The notes: generated from the letters alone by a model not told the origin. Positions 32,365 to 43,326 are shown, counted from the stretch's first letter. The stretch is DNA of 64,000 bases from Cydia pomonella (GCF_033807575.1 NC_084707.1:23151888-23215887), one strand, 5' to 3'. Translations and numbers: made by a program.

Positions 32365-33320
32365 TGTTGACTTGCCTGTACTGTATGTTTTAATAAATAA
32401 ATTTTTGACTATGCATTACTATTGCAAATATAATTCAATGAATTGAAATATACTATTACATTATCCCCTTTCCATCACTTTATGTTCCAATCTGTCAAAC
32501 GATTTCAACAATATGATTTAGCATCGTAGATTTTTAGGTGTAACATTCGTTCACAGAAAGCAATTCGCGTCTTTTTTTCTCAAGAAAAGTATTTTTTTTA
32601 ATCGTGTACCTGAATCATTCATGTTCCCTCAATGCACTTATGTTCACAAGGCTTTTGCTGAACCAGTGAATCAAATAACTCATGATTGTGTATGATTACT
32701 TGGTTTTAATACCTACAGATTTCGGTACCTACTAACAGTACTCTTAAGGCCCAGTATAATCGTGTTCTTCTCTCCCTTTCACTGAGTGTTAGTGTAATCA
32801 AGATGGAAAGTCAAAAACTCAATATTCGAGTTGCTTAAAAATTTTAGCATCCGTATTGTGATCTAGAAAAGCGCTACAACTTTTGAAAACTCTGCACCTT
32901 AAAAAATCTTAATTTATCGCTGTCGATAATGGTACATGCAACCTCTAATCGCGTTATATGTCTGTACTGCGATCAAAACCGTACCATTACTTCCAAACTT
33001 GTTCACTACCATGAAAAGTCCAGTCATTCATGCTATCCTAGTCGCTCTTACAGACGTTCGATGAGACGACAACACAGTATCCTTTATAAGGTCAAATAAT
33101 TTAAAAATGGCCAGTCATCGACAAATGATTACGCCGCGGCTGTCAGATCTTTGACGTTATTGGTAAAAAAAAATATGGCGGGGACAAAACATGAAGATGA
33201 TTATCGGTGATATTTGAATTTAATATGGGATTAGGGCACTGATTGGTCTGATGTTGAAAAAATGTTTTCGTAGTAGCAATAATACATAGTCATGGCACCT
33301 GGTACTAGAGCAGAATTCAT
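32365..33320. other. Unassigned AT-rich sequence
   Basis: No gene or named repeat. Confidence 0.35.
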
Positions 33321-33322
33321 AT

Positions 33323-33770
33323 GACGACCGTTCTGGCCTAGTGGGTAGTGACCCTGCCTATGAAGCCGATGGTTCTGGGTTCAAATCCCGGTAAGGGCGT
33401 TTATTTGTGTGATGAGCGCGGATATTTGTTCTTGAGTCTTGGGAGTTTTCTATGTATTTATATATTATATAAATCGTTGTCTGAACGAAACTGAGAAAAA
33501 ATATCTAATACATTTTTTTTTTGGTTTTGTTAAAAATAAATCTTCATTTGGAACTTCAAAATAGCGAGTATAAACAAGATTTACTTACTTACGTGAGGTT
33601 ATGTGGGGGAGGGGGGGTTAGCCAAGAACCTCATCAAATATCACCAAGGGGGAGGGGGGTCAAAAAAGTAGCCGAGAAAACCTCGCGTGATTTGTGCATG
33701 AACCCTTACTGTGGAGCTTAGTCAATTGCGTAATAATGTCCTGTAATATTTATTTATTTATTACTTCTTT
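33323..33770 (+). mobile_element. tRNA-derived SINE with its middle replaced by ~220 bp of other sequence
   Basis: The head (33323-33484) carries A box and B box (GGGTTCAAATCC) to TCGTTGTCTGA. The tail resumes at about 33703 with CTTACTGTGGAGCTTAGTCA and a TTTATTTATT end. The 33487-33702 insert (G-run GTGGGGGAGGGGGGG at 33601) displaces about 28 bases of SINE body. Confidence 0.7.
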
Positions 33771-33774
33771 ATTT

Positions 33775-34408
33775 ATTCAGGAAAGTGTCACACGATCCCG
33801 CCGCCAAAAAGCCGCTTCCATACAATCGATGTTATGCTCTCATTACAAAAAATGCTTAAATTACATGAAACTTGTTATCTGGGGGCACGGCACTGCCCCC
33901 ACCAAGTCGAGCAAAAAAGCACGGCCGTACCATCCTTTTCTCGAAGCAATTCAGACCATTTTCGACCTCCTGTAACTTCGTTGTGGATAAAACTAGAAGA
34001 CTGAAATTTTCAGTAACCATGCAGGCATTGTAAAGACACGGTATATTTCAAATTTCATTCAATTTGAACCAGTATTTTAAGAATTATAACGGGTCAAATT
34101 TCTTAATTTTGTCACTCACTGACTCACCGATCATCAAAATTCTAAGGCACTTCTAGCAGACCTAGAAGCTTCAAATTTGGAATATAAGTAGTGTTTGGTG
34201 TATGAATCAAGGAAAAACTAAAAAATCTAGAAAAGACCGCAAAGAAAATTAAGCCCATACAGCCAAGTCTTCAGTAAAATTTTTCAATATTGGCTTTATT
34301 CGTAACGATGTTTTATGTTTTATTTATACATATATACGTAGATATATAAGTAGAAGGTACCGAAAAGGAAAAAAGTAGAACTGTCTACAAAATACAAAAA
34401 GAAATGAG
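33775..34408. repeat. Dispersed repeat (GGGGGCACGGCACTGCCCCC), then unassigned sequence
   Basis: The GGGGGCACGGCACTGCCCCC palindrome at 33882-33901 with AAAAAAGCACGGCCGTACCA and GACCATTTTCGACCTCCTGT is a recurring lepidopteran repeat. CACTCACTGACTCACCGATCA at about 34111 ties it to 6760. Confidence 0.45.
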
Positions 34409-35107
34409 ATCCCATCAAAAACAATACTTGTCAAAAAAAAACAAGTCTCGCAACTCAGTTGTTCTGCGGTAAAAAGTTGTGACATCCATGTAATACCAAG
34501 TCGGTTATTAATTTATTCAGTCTCTACTTAAGCGACTTTCTGTCTTAATACGTCCAGTCTCTAAGACCACGATCGTGGTCCATAACAATTGAAAATCAAT
34601 TGTGTCTGGAATCTCCGTACTCGAAGCATTAAGTTGTTACGTAATAATTAACAGCATCTTATAGTGACGCATATCAATATTAAAATTCTTTAATGTTTTA
34701 TATAAATATATTGAGACTTGGCCATCGCACTAAATAATTGAATTTACATGTGTTTTCAGGCGATTGAATTTACACGTGTTTTCAGGCGATGGCCAAGTCT
34801 CAATATATTTATATAAAACATTAAAGAATTTTAATATTAATATGCGTCACTATAAGATGCTGTTAATTATTACACCGTAACAACTTAATGCTTCGAGTAC
34901 GGAGATTCCAGACACAATTGATTTTCAATTGTTATGGACCACGATCGTGGTCTTAGAGACTGGACGTATTAAGACAGAAAGTCGCTTAAGTAGAGACTGA
35001 ATAAATTAATAACCGACTTGGTATTACATGGATCTCACAACTTTTTACCGCAGAACAACTGAGTTGCCAGACTTGGTTTTTTTGACAAGTATTGTTTTTG
35101 ATGGGAT
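34409..35107. repeat. 699-bp near-perfect palindrome
   Basis: The left arm 34409-34728 (320 bp, starts ATCCCATCAAAAACAATACT) is mirrored by the right arm 34786-35107 (322 bp, ends GTATTGTTTTTGATGGGAT). I count only about five single-base differences and two small indels. The 57-bp spacer holds two copies of GAATTTACAYGTGTTTTCAGGCGAT. No open frame of note, no flanking target duplication found. Confidence 0.9.
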
Positions 35108-35173
35108 AAACATTTACGTGACATAAGTATTATATCTATGTCTGGTACCTACATATTATTCAGAAACAGTAAA

Positions 35174-35310
35174 TTACTATACAAGTGTGAAAAGTAGGAA
35201 ATTCGCAAAGAGTGGCGATGAATTAAAACACGACCCAAGGGAGTGTTTTAAATCGACCACGAGTTCCGAATTACTTTTTCGCATGTGTATTGTACAACGC
35301 TTGAAAGTAC
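35174..35310 (+). mobile_element. Family F foldback, 5' palindrome only
   Basis: Diverged copy of the first half (CTATACAAGTGTGAAAAGTA...GTACAACGC). The second palindrome is absent. It starts 67 bases after the 699-bp palindrome. Confidence 0.6.
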
Positions 35311-35985
35311 GTCAAATATGATGATATATCAGAATGTCGTGTTAAAATGAGAGATGTCGAGTGTATGGCGGCGGTTTGGTTCGTGTGACTCTTGCGCGCA
35401 CCAATAAGCGCGAGCGATCGTATAACTTGATAAAGCGGAGACTTTAAAATCTGAACATCTTTTCTGGTTGCCGGCAAAACGCCAAGATTTAGACTTGAAA
35501 AACTTGAGCCGCATAAAATATTTGACGGAAATGTATCACAATGATAAAAATCCCAGAAGTTAAAGAAAATTAGTCATTAAATTTAAGAAAATAAGAGCCT
35601 CAAAGACTTATTGTGTTTTACTGCAGCTCATTTACTTAACAATGTATTCTATTATATCATAAATTAAGGCTAGGGCACAATGTATTCACCAATGTAATCT
35701 CGCTTGCTGCAGCTTTCAGGTGACAATACATCTTAAATGAGGTTTTTTGAATTACGTTGAAATTCGAGAGAATTTTCAGTGAAGTGAAAAAGTGATCTTT
35801 TGGCTTCAATTTTCTTTTAGTTAAGAAAGTAAACATTGTTCATGTTAGCACACAGAGAATGTAATAACACTAATAACAGTTATGTTCATAAGATTTTGTA
35901 CGTCATCGTGTTCTGTGTTATAGCACAGTATTGTAGCACGGGCAAGTTTCTGCAACTGAACTGGCGCCTATTTTGCGTATCTCGG
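35311..35985. other. Unassigned sequence
   Basis: Two overlapping minus-strand open frames near 35271-35514 show no domain. Confidence 0.35.
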
Positions 35986-35989
35986 GGAT

Positions 35990-36290
35990 CCTCTCGCTTT
36001 GTGTGGTAGGGCACAGCACAGCGGATGTCATTCCAGATCTAGAGCAGAGCCCAACTGGGGAAGTACCTCCACCTTACAGAAAACAGCAGCCAAATAACAC
36101 TAGCCCCTACTCATAGTGTAGTGTTCCTGGGGTGAGTAAGGTTGCCAGAGCTCAACGAGGGGGGGCGGGTTTAGGGTCGGCAACGGCAACGTCCTCTGGA
36201 GTTGCAGGCGTACTTAGGCTACGGAGACTGCTTACCATCAGGCGGGCCGTATGCTTGTTTGCCACCGACGTGGTATAAAAAAAAAATGTT
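35990..36290 (+). mobile_element. LINE 3' end, family C, plus copy with A9 tail
   Basis: TCTCGCTTTGTGTGGTAGGG through CCTCTGGAGTTGCAGGCG and GTTTGCCACCGACGTGGTAT to A9 at 36278-36286. Confidence 0.7.
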
Positions 36291-36494
36291 TTGCCCTATA
36301 TGAGGCCACTCCGCTGAATTCCAGCATCACGTGAGAGGCCGTCTTTTCTATCTCCATGCACCCTCGGCATAGTAGATTGTCTGTAACAATTGATATAAAA
36401 ATATGTTTATTAACTGGTCCATAACCTGTTATGACACTGGTTACTCAGCTCTTATCATCATCTTCAGTGGTTCAGTGTTGCTTACCACAACTAC

Positions 36495-36690
36495 CCTTCT
36501 TCTTCTCTGTCGTTTCGCTCTTGGCACAGCGGTCGTGGTCACGTTGAGGCGCCCGCATCGGTAGTACAGGCGGACACAGCTCTTCGCACGATCTCCCACC
36601 ATCTCTCCCTGTTGGTAGACTGTCTGGTGCAGTCAGACACGCGGTTTCTAACTGCGGATTTTATTTGATCAGTCTACCCAGCGGATTCAA
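36495..36690 (-). pseudogene. LINE polymerase C-terminal scrap with (GAA)n tail
   Basis: Minus frame: DQIKSAVRNRVSDCTRQSTN, RERWWEIVRR, then a stop within ...ASTxPRPLCQERNDREEEG. The D-Q-I-K...C-T-R...N-RE-+W-x-x-I pattern is the last part of a lepidopteran LINE ORF. The tail is AGAAGAAGAAGG. Confidence 0.6.
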
Positions 36691-36730
36691 TTACCAAAAC
36701 TATCCCGTATTCGAATTCATATCTTAATAG

Positions 36731-36935
36731 GCGGGCCCACACACAGAGCGAGCGTACGCGCAAGACAAATTCCTCACGCATAAAACGGTCAGTGTAGACG
36801 TGCCTCGGCCAAGGCGACGCGTGCGTGTTCTTCGCCCTAGCGCAGCGCGCCGCCTCGGTCAAGGCACATCTACATTGACCGTTTTGTGCGTGAGGAAATT
36901 GCCTCGCGCGTATGCTCACTCTATCTGGACCCGGC
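36731..36935. mobile_element. 205-bp GC-rich palindromic MITE
   Basis: GCGTACGCGCAAGACAAATT / CCTCACGCATAAAACGGTCA on the left returns inverted as TGACCGTTTTGTGCGTGAGG / CGCGCGTATGCTCACT on the right. Arms are about 90 bp. The minus-strand open frame across it is a by-product. Confidence 0.75.
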
Positions 36936-36939
36936 TAAT

Positions 36940-37600
36940 AGCTTATAAGACAAAACACAATTTTGTGCAAAAGTGAAAAAATATTTATCTACCTAGCAAC
37001 ATCATCTTTTTCTATATCATCATAACGTAACTTACTGTAAAAGATTTATTTATGAACTAATTGTTTTAAGTATATTGTGTACCTCACTACAGCACTCGAC
37101 TCAACTTAAGTTTTAAGCAGTTTATAAAGCTGTTAATAAACGGAATAATAAATTAACGGCTAACTACCACTCGCTCAAACATTCATACGAGTAGTCAAGT
37201 TAAAGTAATACCGATGGGCCTACGCCTACATGCTTAAATTAAATATTTAATAAACAATCAAAACTTCTGAATTCTGGTTCTTGTTAATAATTATTGTTCC
37301 ACCACGTATAATAACTATAAGTGAAGTTAACAAGTGTAATATTAAAATAGTTTAGAAGAATAGTTTATATTGCCTATTGGCTACGTGCGAAGTGCATGGA
37401 GTAAGTAAAGCCACACGGTAGCTTAGCCGTAGCGTTGCCTATTTGCAAATCTCTTTAATTTATTTTTATCGCAACAATACAAATTCTAATATTATTTAAA
37501 TTAACATCCAATAATAAATCGATTATGTTATGATGTTTAAGAATTACATATTATGGACATCGGCTTGTAAAGTAACAGGCCAATTCGAGTTTTAGTTCTT
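36940..37600. other. Unassigned AT-rich sequence
   Basis: No gene or named repeat. Confidence 0.35.
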
Positions 37601-37605
37601 CTTCT

Positions 37606-38386
37606 TTTGATGTGGGAGATTTGTAACGGAAACACACGTTATTGTCTATATGATGTTAATTATAATACTACTTAAATAAGTCGGTTATATGCTTATATGG
37701 AACATACTCCACACTACATCTCCCCAATTAATAGAATAAAAAATAATTTACATTAATACTTTTTTTTGTTTCGAAAATATTGTTTAATATTTTGATCCTG
37801 GCAAGGTCGCCATGTGATGTAGGAGATGTGTAACGGAAACATACGTTGTTGTCTGTATGATGTTTATTATAATACTACTTAAATAAGTCGGTTACATGCT
37901 TATATAGTAAGTAACGTGAGAGGCGAACATACTCCACACTACATCTCCCCAATTAATAGAAAAAAAAAAGAATTTACATTAATAATTTTTTTTTGTTTCG
38001 AAAATAAAGGAATATTATATCCTGGCAGGGTCGCCATGTGATGTGGGTGATGTGTTACGGAAACACACGTTGTTGTCTGCATGATGTTTATTATAATACT
38101 ACTTAAATAAGTCGGTTACATGGTTATATAGTAAGTAACGTGAGAGGGGTACATACTCCACACTACATCTCCCCAATTAATAAAAAAAAAGAAAATACAA
38201 TAATATTTTTTTTGTTTCGAAAATAAAGGAATATTATATCCTGGCAAGGTTACCATGTGATGTGGGTGATGTGTTACGGAAACACACGTTGTTTTCTGTA
38301 TGATGTTTATTATAATACTACTTAAATAAGTCGATTACATGCTTATACAGTAAGTAACATGAGAAGGGAACTTACTCCACACTACA
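37606..38386 (-). mobile_element. Tandem array of four LTR-like units with ~90-bp internal domains (TRIM-like)
   Basis: On the minus strand each unit starts TGTAGTGTGGAGTA and ends ATCACA, then TGGCGACCTTGCCAGG, a typical tRNA primer-binding site. About 50 bases later comes AATTGGGGAGA (polypurine tract) directly before the next TGTAGTG. LTRs: 38386-38256, 38167-38037, 37943-37813 (131 bp each) and 37718-37606 (shortened by a deletion). Internal parts are 88-94 bp. Each LTR has a TATATAAG box and AATAAA. Three internal domains share four LTRs. Confidence 0.75.
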
Positions 38387-38387
38387 C

Positions 38388-38460
38388 TTTTTAGGGTTCC
38401 GTAGCCAAATGGCAAAAAACGGAACCCTTATAGATTCGTCATGTCCGTCTGTCTGTCCGA
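38388..38460 (-). repeat. End fragment of repeat family H
   Basis: TTTTTAGGGTTCCGTAGCCA...TAGATTCGTCATGTCCGTCT matches the closing part of 27561-28109 in reverse. It abuts the TRIM-like array with one base between. Confidence 0.65.
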
Positions 38461-38464
38461 TTTT

Positions 38465-38928
38465 TTAAATCATGGTTTCAGTTCAATGGGGCTATTTCGC
38501 CAGCATCGAGGTATTAGGAGCTTTTAATACGACTAAAATTGTACGGTTAGTACAAGACACTGTACGGTGATTTTATCAGCTCTTGTAAAGCGATATTTAG
38601 TCTTTACAAGTAGCGCGTGGACTACCGGCCGTTGACTCCAAAAGGGTGACTAAACGCGTTTCAAGATTAATTCTCCATTTACTACACACTACCACATAAG
38701 TTTACTGTATAGCTATCGATATTACACTTTAAACAATATTAATGAGCAAAAAACAAAGGAATTAATCACGAGGCTAACTATCAAGATGGCGCTCAAACCG
38801 GAAGTCCATGAGTGTTAGTTATTCGATCTGTTGCCGATATGATACTGGTCTCTTAGTGTCAAAAGTGACATTTCTCCAACCAAAAACGTCACTTTTAACA
38901 CTGATAGATGGGTATCATATTGGAAACA
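38465..38928. other. Unassigned sequence
   Basis: No gene seen. Confidence 0.3.
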
Positions 38929-38930
38929 GT

Positions 38931-39115
38931 ACCCCTAGTGTAAATTTATTCGATAGCGAAACACGATACGCGTTTGCGTTAAGTCTTATTTTGTATGGGA
39001 TTTTGAGTTTCCAAAACGTCCCGCTTGGCGCGCTGTTTCTAAATACCATACAAAATTAGAATTAACGCAAACGCGTTCGTCACGTCACGCTATCGAATAA
39101 ATTTACACCAGGGGT
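38931..39115. mobile_element. Palindromic MITE family A, complete (185 bp)
   Basis: CCCCTAGTGTAAATTTATTC...TTTCTAAATACCATACAAAA...AATAAATTTACACCAGGGGT. Both arms are present. Confidence 0.85.
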
Positions 39116-39117
39116 TC

Positions 39118-39935
39118 AGATCGAATAACTAAAACTCAAATTCACCTGTAAGCTTTACCTGTCCTCGCACCGGTGTAGTTAAGAGTCCTTATTCCTACAG
39201 ACGAGCGTATTTTGTAAAATGCTTCCTTTTTCATTCAAGATTACGACGTAACTATTAGTATTTATTCAAAAACTGATAACGTACTAAATAATCGTTTCCT
39301 AAACTAGGGGCTCCAACAGTTCAAATTTTCATTTTCTCTTTTAAACCTCTTTTTTAATGAGGTTTTTTGGGAGTCTTTTCCAAATTTTGCAGTGAGATGT
39401 GGCGTTTCGGTTCTCAATTTTGCTATAAACAAGAATCATTTGGTACATGAATGACTACAATTTGATTCAACATATCTCGTACGAGGGGCTGGAATGATTA
39501 ACAATCGAAGATTCATTTGAAAAAACTGATAAAATACCTTCCGAGTTTTCTTCATTTTTTTGGCGAAAACAGGGTTTTATTATATTTTATTTCCGCAAAT
39601 TGTACGCATATTTTGCTTTAAAAATAATATTATAGCAAACTGTAACTTTATGTTAATCTATAAAAAAAAAATCGTAACTATGGGACCTACATTGCCGTAA
39701 ATTTATATTTTTTTAAAACAAGTATAAATCACGCAGCAGCGACGCCCCGCTCTCAGTCCGCGCGGAGCGCGCTTAGAGGACGGACCTGTGCTCGATTGTC
39801 AGGCATTCGTTGCGATCGTAATCAGCTACGGAGTTCCGAGAAGTGCTATATACTGCGATTAGAAAATCTTAATAAAAGTTCATTTTTTACAGTATGCCTA
39901 ACAGACTCGCTTATTGATGGATTTTCAGTGTTACT
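39118..39935. other. Unassigned sequence
   Basis: A GC-rich block at 39735-39790 (CGACGCCCCGCTCTCAGTCC). No gene seen. Confidence 0.35.
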
Positions 39936-39939
39936 TTTT

Positions 39940-40133
39940 TTTAAATACTAAGTCGGTGGCAAACAAGCATACGGCCCGCATATGTACGCCTGCAACTCCA
40001 GAGGAGTTACATGCGCGTTGCCGACCCTAACCCCCTCCCGCCCCTCGTTGAGCTGGCAACCTTACTCACCGGCAGGAACACAACACTATGAGTAAGGTCT
40101 AGTGTTATTTGGCTGCGATTTTCTGAAAAACGC
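39940..40133 (-). mobile_element. LINE 3' end, family C, minus copy
   Basis: Begins T-rich then CTAAGTCGGTGGCAAACAAG and ends TTATTTGGCTGCGATTTTCTG, immediately next to the foldback element. Confidence 0.65.
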
Positions 40134-40141
40134 ATTTTCAC

Positions 40142-41246
40142 TTGAAATTACGTTAGGGTTTGCATTATTATTTTTGACCCGGATGAAGTCCAAGTTCTCA
40201 TGATGGAGTCAGGAGTTGGTCACCAGAACTCCTAATCTACTAATTATAATCCCATCGTGTTTGGGCTCAAAAGATTTGCCCTGACGAACACCATCGATCT
40301 AGATGAGGTCCAGGGTCTCATGATGGAGTCAGGAGTTGGTCACTAGAACTCCTAATCTACTCATTATAATTCCATCGTGTTTGGGCTCAACAGAGTTGCC
40401 CTGATGAGCACCTTCAATCTAGATGAGGTCCAGGGTCTCATGATGGAGTCAGGAGCTGGTCACCAGAACTCCTAATCTACTCATCATAACTCCATCGTGT
40501 TTGGGTTCAATAGAGTTGCCCTGACGAGCACCATCAATCTAGATGAGGTCCAGGGTCTCATGATGGAGTCAGGAGCTGGTCACCAGAACTCCTAATCTAC
40601 TCATCATAACTCCATCGTGTTTGGGCTCAATAGATTTGCCCTGATGAACACCATCGATCGATCGATTATGGTGACCAACTCCTGACTCCATCATGAGACC
40701 CTGGACTTCATCTAGATCGATGGTACTCGTCAGGGCAAATCTTTTGAGCCCAAACACGATGGAATTATAATGAGTAGATTAGGAGTTCTGGTGACCAACT
40801 CCTGACTCCATCATGAGACCCTGGACTTCATTTAGATCGATGGTACTCGTCAGGGCAAATCTATTGAGCTCGAATACGATGGAATTATAATGAGTAGATT
40901 AGGAGTTCTAGTGACCTACTCCTGACTCCATCATGAGACCCTGGACTTCATCTAGATTGATAGTGCTCATCAGGGTAAATCTATTGAGCCCAAACTCGAT
41001 GGAGTTATGATGAGTAGATTAGGAGTTCTGGGGAGTTCTGGTGACCAACTCCTGACTCCGTCATGAGACCCTGGACCTCATCTAGATCGATGGTGTTCGT
41101 CAGGGCAAATCTTTTGAGCCCAAGCACGATGGAATTATAATGAGTAGATTACGAGTTCTGGTGACCAACTCCTGACTCCATCATAAGAACCTGGATGGAC
41201 TTCATTCGGGTCAAAAATAATAATACAAACCCTAACGTGATTTCAA
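40142..41246. mobile_element. Foldback (FB-like) element made of 120-bp tandem repeats
   Basis: Ends are inverted: TTGAAATTACGTTAGGGTTT at the left and AAACCCTAACGTGATTTCAA at the right. The left arm has direct 120-bp repeats; the TGATGGAGTCAGGAG block starts at 40201, 40321, 40441 and 40561. The right arm has five inverted copies (CTCCTGACTCC at about 40679, 40799, 40919, 41049, 41169), one separated by 130 because of a 10-bp duplication (GAGTTCTGGG). Arms meet near 40660 at GATCGATCGAT. No coding capacity. Confidence 0.85.
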
Positions 41247-41270
41247 ATAACACTGAAACTCTATAGCACT

Positions 41271-41701
41271 AATGTGCGCAAACGATTGGCATCTTGACTA
41301 CGCAGCATGGGTGCGTAGCCACCATGCCAATCGATACGACAACGAAACACTATCTGTCTCTCTCTCGTACTAATATGCACAAACGATTGGCATCTTGGCT
41401 GGGCAGCATGGGTGCGTAGCCAACATGCCAAACGTTTACGATACGACAAGGAAACACTATCTGTCTCTCTATCGCACTAATATGCGCAATCGATTGGCTT
41501 CTTGGCTAGGTATCATGGGTGCGTAGCCAACATGCCAATCGTTTACGATACGACAACGAAACACTACTCTCTCTCTATCGCACTAATATACGCAAACGAT
41601 TGGTATTTTGGCTAGGCACTAAGCAAGTGTGTGGCCAACATGCCAATCGTTTACGATACGACAACGAAACACTATCTGTCTCTCTATCGCACTAATATAC
41701 T
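41271..41701. repeat. Minisatellite of four ~105-bp units, each a hairpin
   Basis: The CGATTGGC block starts at 41283, 41384, 41491 and 41595 (fourth diverged). Each unit is CGCAAACGATTGGCATCTTG...GTGCGTAGCCAACATGCCAA...CGTTTACGATACGACAACGA...CTGTCTCTCTATCGCACTAA, in which CGATTGGCAT and ATGCCAATCG pair. It looks like amplification of a MITE with GTAGCCAA ends. Confidence 0.75.
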
Positions 41702-41704
41702 TTA

Positions 41705-42195
41705 TTTATACCTGCAGTCATCTAGTAACTTCTTCATTTTCCATTGGTGTGAAAGAGACAGAATAAAGAGCAAGGGTTATAGTACACTCTGTAGTCTGTA
41801 CACTTAGTAGTAGTGTACATAAAAAAAAAAACTACTGTGCATATACAATAAAATAAAGAGTGCCCATATGATATCATATGACACTAAAATTAATGTTGCT
41901 TGAAATTATATTGAAAACTATCAAGATTATTCTAGTCTGCATTGAAACGCGCGTCGCGTTGCCGGCGCTCGCGTACCGAGCGCCAACGCCATCTATCGAG
42001 CGTTATTTCGTGAAATCGGAGAACGCTCCAAGGATTAAGGGCTCTTAATGAATTTTACTTTTTTTAACGAACCAAATAGGCATTGCTGGTCTAGTATTTC
42101 AAAAAGATACCCTATTTATATACAAATAATATTTGTAGTAAAAATCTACAAACAAAAAAAAAATGCTTCCAAACGGAAACTTTTTCATCGGCATC
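41705..42195. other. Unassigned sequence
   Basis: A GC-rich patch at 41945-42010 (GCCGGCGCTCGCGTACCGAGCG). No gene seen. Confidence 0.35.
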
Positions 42196-42198
42196 TGA

Positions 42199-42365
42199 AC
42201 CCCTAGTGTAAATTTATTCAATGGCGTGACGTGACGTACGCATTTGCGTTAAGTCTCATTTTGTATGAGATTTAGATACAGCGCGCCAAGCGATCCCATA
42301 CAAAATGAGACTTAACGCAAACGCGTACGTCACGTTTCGCTATCGAATAAATTTACACTAAAGCC
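42199..42365. mobile_element. Palindromic MITE family A (first of an adjacent pair)
   Basis: Both arms present but the central AAACGTTTTGGAAACTC segment is deleted (GCGCGCCAAGCGATCCC). TCTGA/TCTGG flank it. Confidence 0.8.
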
Positions 42366-42370
42366 TCTGG

Positions 42371-42554
42371 ACCCTAGTGTAAATTTATTCAATAGCGTGA
42401 CGTGACGTACGCGTTTGCATTAAGTCTCATTTTGTATGGCATTTAGAATCAGCGCGCCAAGCGGAACGTTTTGGAAACTCAAAATCCCATACAAAATGAA
42501 ACTTAACGCGAACACGTACGTCCGTACGCCATCGAATAAATTTACACTAGAGCC
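42371..42554. mobile_element. Palindromic MITE family A (second of an adjacent pair)
   Basis: Complete copy, same orientation as its neighbour, separated from it by TCTGG. The right flank is TCTGATC, so TCTGR occurs three times around the pair. Confidence 0.85.
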
Positions 42555-42559
42555 TCTGA

Positions 42560-43195
42560 TCTATTTTACCTAACACAAAAACATTTATGAACTTTAACTC
42601 TCTGGTTGGTCACAGCCTTAAATAATACCGTATGAAATGTCCAATGTATCTAAAGTAAACCCTAAACGGCTCAACAATTTAAGTCCGTGATTGTACCTAA
42701 CTACTTAAATTCGAATTCTAAATCTCAACTTTACAAGACAAAAAGTACAAAATCCTTCAGAGAAACCGAAGCAATGACTCGCACATAACTTTTAATTCAA
42801 ATTCTTCAACCTTACATTTCTTACCGACTAAACTTACTCTATCAAACTAGTTGAAACAAATTTCTTACAAATTGATTTCAGAGCCCGCAAATAGTCGTTT
42901 AGGACGTTTAACAAGCTATTAATATAGTAAAACATGCAGGAAAGGCGTAAGCGTCAGTTCCATTCCTTTTCCGATAGTTTCGGTGAAATATGATCGGTTG
43001 TAGGAATTAGTGATGTGTCACGGGAATAATTTAATTCCCATAATTATTATATTTCCGTCATTCCAACAAAATAGGATCATTAATAAATTCCCACAAAAAG
43101 AAATATATATAAGTATATTTGTTTGACACAATATTTTTCTTCCAATACAAAGTAAAAGGTAGCTCATGGCTCAAATTCTTCGAACATGGTTTAAA
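42560..43195. other. Unassigned AT-rich sequence
   Basis: No gene or named repeat. Confidence 0.35.
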
Positions 43196-43199
43196 CAGA

Positions 43200-43300
43200 G
43201 CACACGTTCATTATTCCGCGCAGCTGTGTCTAAAGTCCGTATAGCCCTCATGATAGCCGACCTGCGGTAGGAGATGGCACTGGAAGAAGAAGAAAAATAC
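43200..43300 (+). mobile_element. LINE 3' end with (GAA)n tail
   Basis: GTCCGTATAGCCCTCATGAT AGCCGACCTGCGGTAG then GGCACTGGAAGAAGAAGAA, a familiar lepidopteran LINE 3' end. Very short. Confidence 0.5.
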
Positions 43301-43326
43301 CATTCTTATAACAATCATATCCAGTA

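Noticed and set aside
40142..41246. Repeats in the foldback element read as a repetitive coding sequence
   Set aside because: The open frame at 40569-40757 exists only because the arms are repeats; it lacks a start context, codon structure and homology.
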